DNA of 64,000 nucleotides from Microbacterium terricola (GCF_027943945.1 NZ_AP027141.1:3038001-3102000); one strand, 5' to 3'. Shown: positions 43,737 through 52,105, numbered from the stretch's first letter. Program-made: numbers and translations. The notes: generated by a model from the sequence alone, not told the origin.

Positions 43737-44375
43737 TCACTTCACCGGGTTCTCCCGGAGTCCTCGGATCGCGTAGCGGAAGGCTGCGACTCGGTCGGCG
43801 CGCAGCCGACCGTCGCTGAGGGCGACGCGTTGCTGGGAGTGCCAGTAGGCGAGCTTTCGTTCCTCGCCTTCGCTCCTGATGCGGGGGGCGCGACCACGTT
43901 CCTGGATGAACAGCTGAAGGTCTTCGGCGCGGGCTATCCAAGCGTCGTCGCGCGGGTCCCAGCTCCACCCCGGCAGCGCTTCCAGTGCGGCGCGTTTCTC
44001 GGGAGTTAGTCCGACGTTTCGACGTTGGTTCGCGAGCCAGGAGACCATGGCGGGAAGTACTCCGTCGCTGAGCCGGGGCAGGCGACCGAGCTCGTGTGCA
44101 ACGAGCGCGACGGCGTCGTATCGGATCCACCAGTCCTGGTGTGCGGTATCGGGTGTCTGGCGTGTGTGCATGCCGAACACATGCGCGGTCCTCGCCCGCG
44201 GCCGTGACACCACCGCGCGGGTGGGTGCGCTCGCAGTTGTTGCAGCACGGGTGCGAGCGTCCCCGTATGTTGACCGGGCAAAGGCCCAGGAGTATGCGAT
44301 CCTCCGCACCCGGGCACGGCGAACCGGCACCGCCTCGGCCGGACCGTCCTGAGATTCGAACCGGGGGGACGTCAT
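43737..44375 (-). CDS. Helicase-associated-repeat protein
   Basis: The C-terminal half carries two repeats of the helicase-associated (HA) type, with the pattern W-x-RYDAVALVAHELGRLPR...VSWLANQRRNVGLTPEKRAALEALPGW and a second copy W...ELQLFIQERGRAPR...LAYWHSQQ. Such modules occur in actinobacterial helicases and in small stand-alone proteins and may bind nucleic acid. The N-terminal 70 residues are Arg/Thr/Ala-rich and may not be translated, since the start is uncertain. It converges on the 105-residue gene and is divergent from tnsA. Confidence 0.55.
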   Translation of the reverse strand: MTSPRFESQDGPAEAVPVRRARVRRIAYSWAFARSTYGDARTRAATTASAPTRAVVSRPRARTAHVFGMHTRQTPDTAHQDWWIRYDAVALVAHELGRLPRLSDGVLPAMVSWLANQRRNVGLTPEKRAALEALPGWSWDPRDDAWIARAEDLQLFIQERGRAPRIRSEGEERKLAYWHSQQRVALSDGRLRADRVAAFRYAIRGLRENPVK

Positions 44376-44462
44376 GACTGTCGCGCAGCCCATGAGAGTG
44401 AAGCGCCGAGGCCTGTCTCCGCTAGGTCTCGAGGAGCGGGTGGCCCGAGTGCAACACCACGG

Positions 44463-44510
44463 GAGGGACGCCCGCGGTGCCCGTTCCATGCTGTGCCGCG
44501 GCCGTCCCTC
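44463..44510. repeat. 15-bp inverted repeat upstream of tnsA
   Basis: GAGGGACGCCCGCGG at 44463-44477 and CCGCGGCCGTCCCTC at 44496-44510 pair with one mismatch around an 18-nt loop, about 90 nt before the tnsA start. It could block read-through from outside into the transposition operon or be part of the element end. Confidence 0.55.
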
Positions 44511-44563
44511 TGACGAGAGCGCCCTTGCTCGGTGCGTAGTGACGGGCGCTCACCGCACACAGG

Positions 44564-44597
44564 TGTCACAGCTTCGGGAGCGGACCGCGCATGGAGT
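44564..44597 (+). promoter_or_regulatory. Leader repeat copy 1 (before tnsA)
   Basis: GTGTCACAG (44564-44572) is followed after a 7-8 nt variable part by GCGGACCGCGCATGGAG (about 44580-44596), ending in the GGAG ribosome site of tnsA. The same two blocks recur before tnsC. The copy suggests a shared operator, promoter or translational control site. Confidence 0.55.
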
Positions 44598-44601
44598 TCC
44601 T

Positions 44602-45354
44602 ATGAACAGAAACACACCTGAATCGCTTATCGATGGGGCGGAATGGCTGACCCTGGACGAACGCCGGGTTGAGCCGCTGTCCCCTGACCTTCTCAGTGAG
44701 GAGTTGTACCTGGTCGACCGGATACGGGAGGGTCACCAGTACAAGGGGCAGAAGAACTACCACAACTGGTACTGGTGCGCCTCGACGGGCCGGCACGTGT
44801 GGTGCGAGTCGATGCTGGAGCGCGCCGCGATGATGCAACTCGATTTCGCCGCGGGGGTCGTCGCGGTCGCATCTCAGCCGATGAAGCTGACCATGCGGGG
44901 TGAGGTCCACTTCCCGGACTTCCTGGTGCTGCACAACGACGGCACCCAGTCACTGGTGGACGTGAAACCGGAAGCCCGCGTGGAGCACGCCCGTCGGCAG
45001 TTCGAGCTCACGGCTCAGGCCTGCGCGCGCGTCGGGTGGGGGTACCGCGTCCTCACCGAGCTGCCGCCGCAGCATCAGGTCACCTTGGAGTTCATCTCCC
45101 ATTTCCGTCACCCCGTCTACGCGCCACCTGCCGACGCCTACACGGAGCTGGACACGGCATTTGAGGACGGGTGGACGTTCCACGACCTCGTCGCCGCGAT
45201 GCCGGCCCCCGCCGAGGCGGATGCTCGAGCGATGGCGCTGCATGTGCTGTGGTCACGAAAGTGCACCTTCGACCTCGGTGACCGGCTGTCGCCCCAGACT
45301 GTGCTGCACGCAGCGGTCGTCGCTGGATTGGAGGCCGTCGATGCCCTCCGTTGA
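44602..45354 (+). CDS. tnsA: TnsA-type endonuclease of a Tn7-like element
   Basis: This 250-residue protein matches the TnsA endonuclease: it cuts the 5' ends of the transposon so that cut-and-paste transfer can occur together with TnsB. The restriction-enzyme-like core is visible: Glu73 in ESMLERAAM, Asp106 in HFPDFLVL and VDVK with Asp120 and Lys122. A C-terminal helical part follows. ATG 44602 sits 5 nt after GGAG; the frame is open upstream to 44374, but that stretch lacks family features. It overlaps tnsB by 14 nt. Confidence 0.85.
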   Translation: MNRNTPESLIDGAEWLTLDERRVEPLSPDLLSEELYLVDRIREGHQYKGQKNYHNWYWCASTGRHVWCESMLERAAMMQLDFAAGVVAVASQPMKLTMRGEVHFPDFLVLHNDGTQSLVDVKPEARVEHARRQFELTAQACARVGWGYRVLTELPPQHQVTLEFISHFRHPVYAPPADAYTELDTAFEDGWTFHDLVAAMPAPAEADARAMALHVLWSRKCTFDLGDRLSPQTVLHAAVVAGLEAVDALR

Positions 45355-47203
45355 GAAGCCGATATCGGTCCGACTCGATGGGGTGGTGCACAACATCGTC
45401 GCCGTTGCTGGCACCGAGGTGACGCTGGTGAGCCGGGAGACGGGGAAGAAGACCGTCCGACACGCCGCTGAACTGGCATCCGACGACTTCCCCCGCCCGG
45501 ACCCGCGGGTCCTGGACGAACTGGACGCACCGCTCAAACGGCGAGTTGTTACCCTCGCCGACCACATCCGCGAAGTCGAGACCGGGGTTGGCCCGGACGG
45601 GGAGCGACGCCCAGCGTATGACCTCGAGACGACGACACAGGAGACACGGGTGCAGCACAAGGTCCGCGAACTCCAGGCCTACGGGATGAGGATGTCGCGA
45701 ACTACGCTCATGCGAAAACTAGCTCAGTACCGGGAGGATGGCCTGTCCGGCCTCGTCGACGGTCGTTGGACACGGCTGTCTGACCCGACGAAGAACATCC
45801 CCGTCCCGGTGCGTGACGCAATCCTCGACGTGCTGCACGAGGGCACCCATCAGTCGACGCGTACAGCCAAGTACGTGATGGACGAGGTGCGCAGGCGCGT
45901 GCGGCGACAGCACGGAACCGATGGCGACGTGTCGGACAGCTCGATGTACCGGTACATCGAACAACTCGATGCCGGCGGGTACCTCAGGGGAAAGGCATCT
46001 ACCCGGCGTTCCGCGGCCGACCGGCCGAAGAAGGAGAAGTTCAAGAAGAACGTGGAGCAGTTCCCCGGCGCGGAGGTCCAGGTGGACTCCACCCCCCTGG
46101 ACGTGCTGGTGAGGAATGGGAAGAAGGTAGTGCGCCCGCACTTGACGGTGATGCTCGACGTGGGCACCCGCATGGTTCTGGCGTGGACGCTCCGAACAAA
46201 GGCCACAAAGGGAGTCGACCACGTGCTGCTCCTCGGCCAGGCCCTCACGCCCCGGCAGAACCGGCCCGACCTGTCGGGCGTGCGTACGGCGCTGAACGAC
46301 CAGCGGACCGACTTCGAGTTGATGGACTGGGCGGAGTATCAGGACCTCGCGCGGCAGCATCCATTCATCCACCCACGGCGCATTCAGATGGACAACGGCA
46401 AGGACTACGTGTCCGAGACGTTCCGGGCAGCGGCAGAGTGTTGCGGCATCGACATCAGCCTGTCGCCGCCGCGCACGCCCACGGCCAAGCCGCACGTGGA
46501 GAGGTTCTTCAAGACCGTCAAAGAAATGTTCATCCAAACGCTGCCCGGGTACACCGGGGGAAGCCCCAGCGACCGCGGCCACAAGCCGGAAGAAGACAAT
46601 CTGCTGAGCTTGGACATGCTGTGGGCACTGCTGGATGACTGGTTCATGCGGGACTACCACCAGCGTGCGCATCGAGGGCTGTTCGACCCTCGCCAGCCCA
46701 CCGTGAGCATCTCTCCCCTGGAGAAGGCGACCATCGCCGTCACCCAGGTCTCTCAGTTCTGCATCCCCATGACAACAAACGGGTACGTCGGCCTGCTGGA
46801 CACCGTGTGGCGAGTCATCTCAGATGTGGGCGTTCAGGTCAACTCCCGCCAATACGACTCCCCCGAACTGCACCCGCACCGGAACAAGAAGTCCTCCCAC
46901 AAGAAGCACAAGGGGAAATGGAAGGTGAAGCGCGACCCGTACAACACCCGGGTGGTGTGGGTGGAACTGGACAACGGCACGTTCATCGAATGCACCGAGC
47001 GCGGCAGCGACCTGGTGAACCTTCAGCCCGACCTGGCGCCCGTCACCGACGAACCTCGCGCGCAGGTGGCACAGTTCAACGCCGTGACGACAGGGACACC
47101 GTTCCCGCAATCGACGCCGGCCTCGGCGCCTGCCGTCGCCGCCGCGTCCTTCGACGATTTCGATGATGATGACGACGACGAGTACGACTACACCAGCCTG
47201 TGA
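45341..47203 (+). CDS. tnsB: TnsB-like DDE transposase
   Basis: This 620-residue transposase of the Mu/Tn7 TnsB family joins transposon 3' ends to target DNA. N-terminal helix-turn-helix DNA-binding parts are followed by the RNase-H-fold core with the DDE residues Asp249 (QVDSTPLD), Asp351 (IQMDNGKDY) and Glu387 (HVERFFKT). The D-35-E spacing is classical. A Lys/His-rich segment (KKSSHKKHKGKWKVKRD) and an acidic tail with a run of aspartates close the protein; in Tn7 the TnsB tail docks on TnsC. It starts 14 nt before the tnsA stop. Confidence 0.93.
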   Translation: MPSVEKPISVRLDGVVHNIVAVAGTEVTLVSRETGKKTVRHAAELASDDFPRPDPRVLDELDAPLKRRVVTLADHIREVETGVGPDGERRPAYDLETTTQETRVQHKVRELQAYGMRMSRTTLMRKLAQYREDGLSGLVDGRWTRLSDPTKNIPVPVRDAILDVLHEGTHQSTRTAKYVMDEVRRRVRRQHGTDGDVSDSSMYRYIEQLDAGGYLRGKASTRRSAADRPKKEKFKKNVEQFPGAEVQVDSTPLDVLVRNGKKVVRPHLTVMLDVGTRMVLAWTLRTKATKGVDHVLLLGQALTPRQNRPDLSGVRTALNDQRTDFELMDWAEYQDLARQHPFIHPRRIQMDNGKDYVSETFRAAAECCGIDISLSPPRTPTAKPHVERFFKTVKEMFIQTLPGYTGGSPSDRGHKPEEDNLLSLDMLWALLDDWFMRDYHQRAHRGLFDPRQPTVSISPLEKATIAVTQVSQFCIPMTTNGYVGLLDTVWRVISDVGVQVNSRQYDSPELHPHRNKKSSHKKHKGKWKVKRDPYNTRVVWVELDNGTFIECTERGSDLVNLQPDLAPVTDEPRAQVAQFNAVTTGTPFPQSTPASAPAVAAASFDDFDDDDDDEYDYTSL

Positions 47204-47271
47204 CATCGTCTGCGCCCCGGTCGCCGCCTTGCGTGGCCGGGGCGGAGGCGCCCGGGGTGCGCGATCGGCGG

Positions 47272-47307
47272 CGTGTCACAGAAACCGATGCGGACCGCGC
47301 ATGGAGA
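47272..47307 (+). promoter_or_regulatory. Leader repeat copy 2 (before tnsC)
   Basis: GTGTCACAG (47273-47281) and GCGGACCGCGCATGGAG (about 47290-47306) repeat the leader of tnsA with a different inner spacer and again end in GGAG just before an ATG. The 108-nt tnsB-tnsC gap holds only this element and some GC-rich sequence. Confidence 0.55.
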
Positions 47308-47311
47308 AGTC

Positions 47312-48469
47312 ATGACAATCCAGTTCACTCACCCCGGGGCTGCGCCCCTCGCCCTCAACCGCCGCGAATCCCTGCTGGACTACCTCACTCGGCCCATCAG
47401 CCCGGTGGCCGCGCTGACCCGCCCCGACTACGACGCTATGCCGGCACCGGAACGGGCGGAGTTCGACCGCGCCCGCATCGCCTACCTGTCCGGCGGTCTC
47501 GTCGTGGTCACCCCGACCATCCAGGACTGCAAGACCGTGCTGACCCGAGCCTTCGCGGCCAACAGTGCCCGCAACTCCGGGCACGCGGGGGTCATGCTCA
47601 CGGGCGATTCCACGATGGGCAAGACCACCGCCGCGAAAACCCTCATGCGGTGGGTGGTCGACCAGTACAGCCTGCAGTTCCCCGGCTGGCGAGCCGCCGA
47701 CCACATCCCCGTCGTCTACATCGAGGTGCCGGCCGCGGCGAACGGCAAGACGCTGATGCGCGTGTTCGCCGAGTTCCTCGGACTGGCGGTGCTCCCCCGG
47801 GAGACGGCGGACGAACTCCGGGTGAAAGTCGTCGCGGCACTGCGCCGCGCGAACACCCAGGTCATCGTCGTCGACGAACTGCACAACCTCGCCGGCCGCA
47901 CCGCCGGAGTCGGCGAAGCATCCGACATCCTCAAGGGACTCTCCAACGACCTGACCGCGACATTCCTCTACGCCGGCATCGACCTGACCGCACAGGGCTT
48001 CATGTCGGGCCTGCGCGGCCAACAGCTCACTCGCCGGTTCACCGCCGTCCCGATGGTGAAATACGAATGGGCCAACCCTGACGACCGGAAGACGTGGAAG
48101 CGTATCGTCGCCACGTTCGAGAAGCTGTGCCCGCTCATCGACAACGCCCCTGGCACACTCGACCCGCTCGCGGAGTACCTGCACCAGCGCACAGATGGCA
48201 GCATCGGCGCCCTCTCCCGACTCCTCACCGGAACCGCCATCGACCTCATCTCCGCCGGTGAAGGCGCGCCGGAAGAGTTCACCGAGGACGCGCTGGACCA
48301 GTACGCCCTCGACTACAGCTCCGAAGCCCACTACCGCCGCCGCAACCTGCCCACTGTGAGCGCACGGCGCCCCAAGGCGGCCACCAAGCCGAAGCAGCGT
48401 CAAGCAAACGAATCACCAGCCGTCGATGCCGCGAAGCGCGCGCTCATGGAGCAGGTGAACGGACGATGA
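47312..48469 (+). CDS. tnsC: TnsC/TniB-like AAA+ ATPase
   Basis: This 385-residue regulator ATPase forms filaments on target DNA and links TniQ to TnsA/TnsB. Walker A GDSTMGKTT lies at 98-106, Walker B VIVVDE with Asp188-Glu189, and sensor-type residues in LYAGIDLT; ARRFTAVP-like RRFTAVPMV follows, as in TniB. The C-terminal 50 residues are basic. ATG 47312 follows GGAG by 6-7 nt. The stop overlaps the tniQ start (ATGA). Confidence 0.92.
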   Translation: MTIQFTHPGAAPLALNRRESLLDYLTRPISPVAALTRPDYDAMPAPERAEFDRARIAYLSGGLVVVTPTIQDCKTVLTRAFAANSARNSGHAGVMLTGDSTMGKTTAAKTLMRWVVDQYSLQFPGWRAADHIPVVYIEVPAAANGKTLMRVFAEFLGLAVLPRETADELRVKVVAALRRANTQVIVVDELHNLAGRTAGVGEASDILKGLSNDLTATFLYAGIDLTAQGFMSGLRGQQLTRRFTAVPMVKYEWANPDDRKTWKRIVATFEKLCPLIDNAPGTLDPLAEYLHQRTDGSIGALSRLLTGTAIDLISAGEGAPEEFTEDALDQYALDYSSEAHYRRRNLPTVSARRPKAATKPKQRQANESPAVDAAKRALMEQVNGR

Positions 48470-50352
48470 CGACCACAATGGAGCGCCCGCGTCCCTTCCC
48501 GTTCCGTGTCCGCCCCCGACATGGTGAGAGCATCCAGTCGCTCACCCGGCGTGTTCTGGCCGCGAATTCGGAACCCGCCGACCTGCCCCGCGTCCTCCTG
48601 GCCGAGCATCAGCTCGCGAAGGCCGAGTGGCCGACGCTTCTCCATCAGAAGAATCGGAGTACCCCGGCTCCCCGACCGTTCAACGCGGGTGTGTTTCACC
48701 GCGACGGAACCACCTGCGACCAGTGCACTGACCTGCTGCAGCAGCGCTGGATGTGCACCCTGTGCACGCACGGCGACCACGTCGAACAGGACCCGCATTT
48801 CCTCGCCCCGGTGTGCGCACGCCACCAGCGCTGGGTCGGGTTCACGGAGACACCCGACGCACAGCACCGCATCGGCCAGTCGCACCTCCGCGCAGCCGCG
48901 CGGTTCGAAAAGCTGCGTCGCACCTCCCGCATCGACCCGCGCCTGTACGGCCTGGCGTCACAGCACCTGGCCGCCGAACTCGGCCGGTCTGAGTCGGACG
49001 TGTTCCCGATGGTCATCGACCTCATCGCGCAGCTCACGCACCCGGACTTCCTCCGCGTGATGCTTGACCCCCGGCAGACTTACGCCCGCACGTTCCTGAA
49101 GTTGCAGTCCGCGGTCACTGCCCGAGCAGGGAGCAAGCAGCCCGATACGACCCGGGCACTGTGGTTGGCGCTGCGTCCCGCATTCGCTGCCGCCCGGACC
49201 GCCTCGCGCACCGGAGAACCCTTCATCGCGGGGCACCCGCATGACTTCCCCGTTCACCCCGCAGCCGTCGCGAACCTCCCACGGATGCGGGAGCGCGAAC
49301 CATTCACCCGGTTCCTCGAGCAGACATCCGACACGCCCGCCACCGCGAACAGCTACCTCGGTGACGCGTACCAACGCCTCGTCCCCGGCAGTCACACCCG
49401 GCATCACGTCTGCGCACACGGTCACAGCTTCACCCGCACCAGCAGCGACCCGGACCCGCGCTGCCTCGTGTGCCCGCGCACCGGAACTGCCACGCCAGGC
49501 CTCAACGACATCGGCTCCCGTCCGGCACTGCTGGCGCAATGGGACTACGAGCGCAACGGTGACCTTCTACCTACCATGGTCGCCATTAGCAGCAGCATCA
49601 AGGTGCACTGGCTCTGCCGGCGGGAAGGACACCCGTTCTCCGCGACGCCCTCCAATCGCAGCAACAACGACCAGGGCTGCCCCTTCTGCCAGAACCGGAG
49701 CATCCTTCCCGGCTTCAACGACTTCGCCACTCGCCACCCGCGGGCCTTCGCTGAGCTAGCCCCGAGCTCCCTGACCCGATACAACCCGTACCGCCACACC
49801 GCTAACTCGCCCATCTTCGCGGACTGGGTGTGTGCGGCAGGGCACGAGTTCCGGGCACGGTACCGGGAACGCGCCGCCGGGCACGCATGCCGGGAATGCC
49901 GCCGGCTCGCTTCCGTCACCAAACGCGGCACCCTCGCGGAGAAGGAACCTCTTCTCGCGGCCGAGTGGGTTTACACCGACACCGGCAAAACCCCCCACGA
50001 CTACAGCCCTCACAGCCACGCACCCGCGACCTGGCGATGCGCCAAGGGACACGAGTACCCGATGCGCATCGACCGGCGCGTAGCAGGGGGCGGCTGCCCG
50101 TACTGCGCCGGCCGCCTGCTGCTGGCAGGGTTCAACGACCTTGCCACCCGTCACCCCGAAATCGCGGCCGAATGGCACCCCTACCTCAACTGGACACGGC
50201 CCGACGAGGTCTTCCCCGGCTCAAACAAAATCTGGGTCTGGCTATGCCCGAACGGCCACCAGATGAAGCGAAGCGCCGCGAACCGCGTCCTCTCCGGGGG
50301 CTGCTCAGAATGCCCCCCGGACGAACGGGCTGTCCCTCGTCACGCCCGGTAG
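48466..50352 (+). CDS. tniQ: TniQ-family target selector with five C-terminal zinc-ribbon units
   Basis: This 628-residue protein chooses the insertion site. The N-terminal 300 residues are a TniQ/TnsD domain with a zinc site Cys84/Cys87, Cys97/Cys100 and Cys117/His120 (CDQC, CTLC, CARH). From about 316 to 616 there are five tandem units, each with C-X2-3-GH then, after about 14-20 residues, C-X2-C (CAHGH/CLVC, CRREGH/CPFC, CAAGH/CREC, CAKGH/CPYC, CPNGH/CSEC). They match the probable zinc-ribbon repeats (DUF4379) seen in nuclease-linked proteins. They likely bind DNA or RNA and set target preference; this fusion is not a standard TnsD architecture. Confidence 0.88.
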   Translation: MTTTMERPRPFPFRVRPRHGESIQSLTRRVLAANSEPADLPRVLLAEHQLAKAEWPTLLHQKNRSTPAPRPFNAGVFHRDGTTCDQCTDLLQQRWMCTLCTHGDHVEQDPHFLAPVCARHQRWVGFTETPDAQHRIGQSHLRAAARFEKLRRTSRIDPRLYGLASQHLAAELGRSESDVFPMVIDLIAQLTHPDFLRVMLDPRQTYARTFLKLQSAVTARAGSKQPDTTRALWLALRPAFAAARTASRTGEPFIAGHPHDFPVHPAAVANLPRMREREPFTRFLEQTSDTPATANSYLGDAYQRLVPGSHTRHHVCAHGHSFTRTSSDPDPRCLVCPRTGTATPGLNDIGSRPALLAQWDYERNGDLLPTMVAISSSIKVHWLCRREGHPFSATPSNRSNNDQGCPFCQNRSILPGFNDFATRHPRAFAELAPSSLTRYNPYRHTANSPIFADWVCAAGHEFRARYRERAAGHACRECRRLASVTKRGTLAEKEPLLAAEWVYTDTGKTPHDYSPHSHAPATWRCAKGHEYPMRIDRRVAGGGCPYCAGRLLLAGFNDLATRHPEIAAEWHPYLNWTRPDEVFPGSNKIWVWLCPNGHQMKRSAANRVLSGGCSECPPDERAVPRHAR

Positions 50353-50353
50353 G

Positions 50354-50394
50354 CGCGGGGAGCAAGCGGCACACGTGCCGCTTACTCCCCGCGG
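50354..50394. terminator. Strong hairpin after tniQ
   Basis: CGCGGGGAG at 50354-50362 pairs with CTCCCCGCG at 50385-50393, and AAGCGGCA with TGCCGCTT extends the stem across a short bulge. It starts directly after the tniQ TAG and lies between convergent genes. No T-run follows; it probably works for both directions. Confidence 0.65.
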
Positions 50395-50452
50395 CAATGG
50401 GACCCGTCAGCTCCACGCCCCGGCACTCGGGTCGCCGTGGGCGCGTCGGCTC

Positions 50453-51544
50453 TCAGTCGGCGGTCGTGCTGGACGCCGTCCCCGGCTGCGCCGCACTCAG
50501 GGATTCAGACGCGGGAGCGAGGTATCCGTACACGTTCCCGACCCTGCTGAAGATGTCGGTGAACTCCGCAACTCGAGCACCGAGGTATACCAACGCGACT
50601 GGGAAGGGGGCGTCACCGGCAGCATCCGTGAACTTCAGCCGCCCGCGGACGAAGACCCGCGGGTAGATCGCGAGCCGGGCCATCCACGACGTGTTCACAC
50701 GGGCAGGGAGGAGACATACCGCCTCGGTCACGTCCCCCTCCTCGTATTCGTCCACGAGTTTCGCCACCCACCTCGCAGGCGAGCCTTGCGCGTTCCACGG
50801 AGGGTTCAGGAACACTCGGCCGGCCCACGGGCGGGTGAGCCCGTCATCAGCACGATTGAAGTGCTGACGTGCGGTCACCCACGGGTCTCCCGGGTTCGAT
50901 GCCGGGTCCAGATCGATCTCGCCGAGAAGCTCGGCGACGAGGGCAAGAATGTGACGTGGTGTGTACCACTCCTCGCTACCGCTTGCCCGCCGCAGTCGGT
51001 GGTACTCCGCGACCAGCGCCTGGTCCTTCCCCGCCGCACGGATGATCTCTGCCGCGGCTCGCACCGCCAGCAGGCCACGCTCCACTTCCCCGGCGAGCGC
51101 GTCGGGCGCGTAGTCCAGCACGAGCTTGCCGTCACGGACCGTGCGCTCACTGATCCCGAGACGCTCCGCTGCCTGCCGCTGAGTGAGCATTGGTGGCACC
51201 CCTGCGACAGACGCGGCGCGATCACCTCCATGTGAGAACCCGACCAGCCGCGCCGCGACCAGGGCACGCTGACTCTCGGTCAAATGACGACGATGCGTGT
51301 TCGTGTCGATGACGAACTGCAGCGCTTCCTCGTCGGAACCCCGGAAGGTGACGAAGGTCGGCTCGACCCCTACGGTGCGACACGCGAGGTACCGATTGCG
51401 GCCGTCGAGCACGGAGTCGTCCGCGTGGAGCACGACTGGCTCGCGCAGACCGTTGCGGCGGATCGAGTCAGCAAGCTCAGCGAGCGGCTCGGCACCCATC
51501 AGTGGGTACGCGTTCGCAAACGGGTGGAAACGTCGATCGGACAC
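50453..51544 (-). CDS. ParB-like domain fused to a phage-type N6-adenine methyltransferase
   Basis: The N-terminal part of this 363-residue protein is a ParB/sulfiredoxin-fold domain (LADSIRRNGLREPVVLHADDSVLDGRNRYLAC) followed by a helix-turn-helix (MLTQRQAAERLGISERTVRDGKLV). The C-terminal part is a Dam-type methyltransferase of the phage family: EWYTPRHILALVAELLGEIDLDPASNP and the catalytic NPPW motif in VFLNPPWNAQG. It probably methylates adenine and could protect or mark the mobile element. It converges on tniQ, with the terminator between them. The GTG at 51544 is the chosen start. Confidence 0.85.
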   Translation of the reverse strand: MSDRRFHPFANAYPLMGAEPLAELADSIRRNGLREPVVLHADDSVLDGRNRYLACRTVGVEPTFVTFRGSDEEALQFVIDTNTHRRHLTESQRALVAARLVGFSHGGDRAASVAGVPPMLTQRQAAERLGISERTVRDGKLVLDYAPDALAGEVERGLLAVRAAAEIIRAAGKDQALVAEYHRLRRASGSEEWYTPRHILALVAELLGEIDLDPASNPGDPWVTARQHFNRADDGLTRPWAGRVFLNPPWNAQGSPARWVAKLVDEYEEGDVTEAVCLLPARVNTSWMARLAIYPRVFVRGRLKFTDAAGDAPFPVALVYLGARVAEFTDIFSRVGNVYGYLAPASESLSAAQPGTASSTTAD

Positions 51545-52105
51545 GGATCCATCTTCCCCGGGCGGCCCGCACTCTCTCGCCGACGCGGCCGCATTTCAGG
51601 TGGCTGCCTGTCGACGCCAGCCGCCCGGGGCGGAACGAACGTCACGGAGTCGCGCTAGCCGATCGGTCGGTGGCCACTTCGCTCACAGCGGTTTGAGGTC
51701 GTACCGTTCGCGCACCTAGGCAGCAGGGAGGGTCTCACCCATGGCGTCCTGACGACGAGCGTCGATGGCATCCTCGCGCACGCCGGGCTGCGCGCTCCAG
51801 AACAGCGTTTCATCCCTTGGGGGCGACCCGGAGTGCTTGCGCGTGACGTTCGTGCGGCGCCGCGCTTCCTCTGCCTCCGGCAGGATCGGCTCGTCCATGA
51901 GCTCACGCTAGAACGATCCGCGGAACGAGTCCGCCCTCCGACGACTGCGGCATCCAGACCGTGGTGAACCAGGTACGAACAGAGCCTCCTTGGCTCGACT
52001 CCCCGGGCGTAGCGTGTCAGCCATGGACACCGAGCCGAGCTGCGAGAGTTTCTCGGCACCTGCTCGACCAGCGGACGCCGACCGCCGATCCGCCTCGCGA
52101 GAGGC
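51545..52105. other. 561-nt interval with at most one small gene
   Basis: Most of this stretch has no convincing gene. The only candidate is a short reverse frame at 51716-51898. The composition becomes GC-rich core-like towards 52000, so the right edge of the island may lie here. I found no copy of the tRNA-Gly 3' end and no clear direct repeat matching the left side. Confidence 0.4.
51716..51898 (-). CDS. Possible small protein (60 aa)
   Basis: This 60-residue charged protein (MDEPILPEAEEARRR at the start) has plausible amino acid composition and no out-of-family oddities, but the ribosome site is weak (GTGAG only a few nt before the ATG) and there is no recognised family. It would lie alone between the methyltransferase gene and the FMN-binding lipoprotein gene. 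A chance frame is possible. Confidence 0.3.
   Translation of the reverse strand: MDEPILPEAEEARRRTNVTRKHSGSPPRDETLFWSAQPGVREDAIDARRQDAMGETLPAA

Larger units (their letters stand above)
44463..50394 (+). mobile_element. Tn7-like transposition module (tnsA-tnsB-tnsC-tniQ)
   Basis: Four coupled genes on one strand encode a TnsA-type endonuclease, a DDE transposase, an AAA+ ATPase and a TniQ target selector, the core set of Tn7-like elements. A strong hairpin lies before tnsA and a terminator after tniQ. I could not define the element ends or target duplication; the true element is probably larger and may include cargo on either side. No Cas genes accompany it. Confidence 0.75.

Noticed and set aside
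44463..50394. A CRISPR-guided transposon (CAST)
   Set aside because: The Tn7-like genes are present, but no Cas gene or repeat-spacer array is seen anywhere in the window.
50453..51544. A prophage remnant
   Set aside because: The methyltransferase is phage-type, but no capsid, terminase, tail, integrase or lysis gene is nearby.
51284..51658. Plus-strand frame opposite the start of the ParB/methyltransferase gene
   Set aside because: It lies over a well-supported ParB domain and has no ribosome site or conserved motif.
38199..52105. A tRNA-targeted integrative element with duplicated tRNA 3' end
   Set aside because: No second copy of the tRNA 3' end and no tyrosine recombinase gene is visible in the window.
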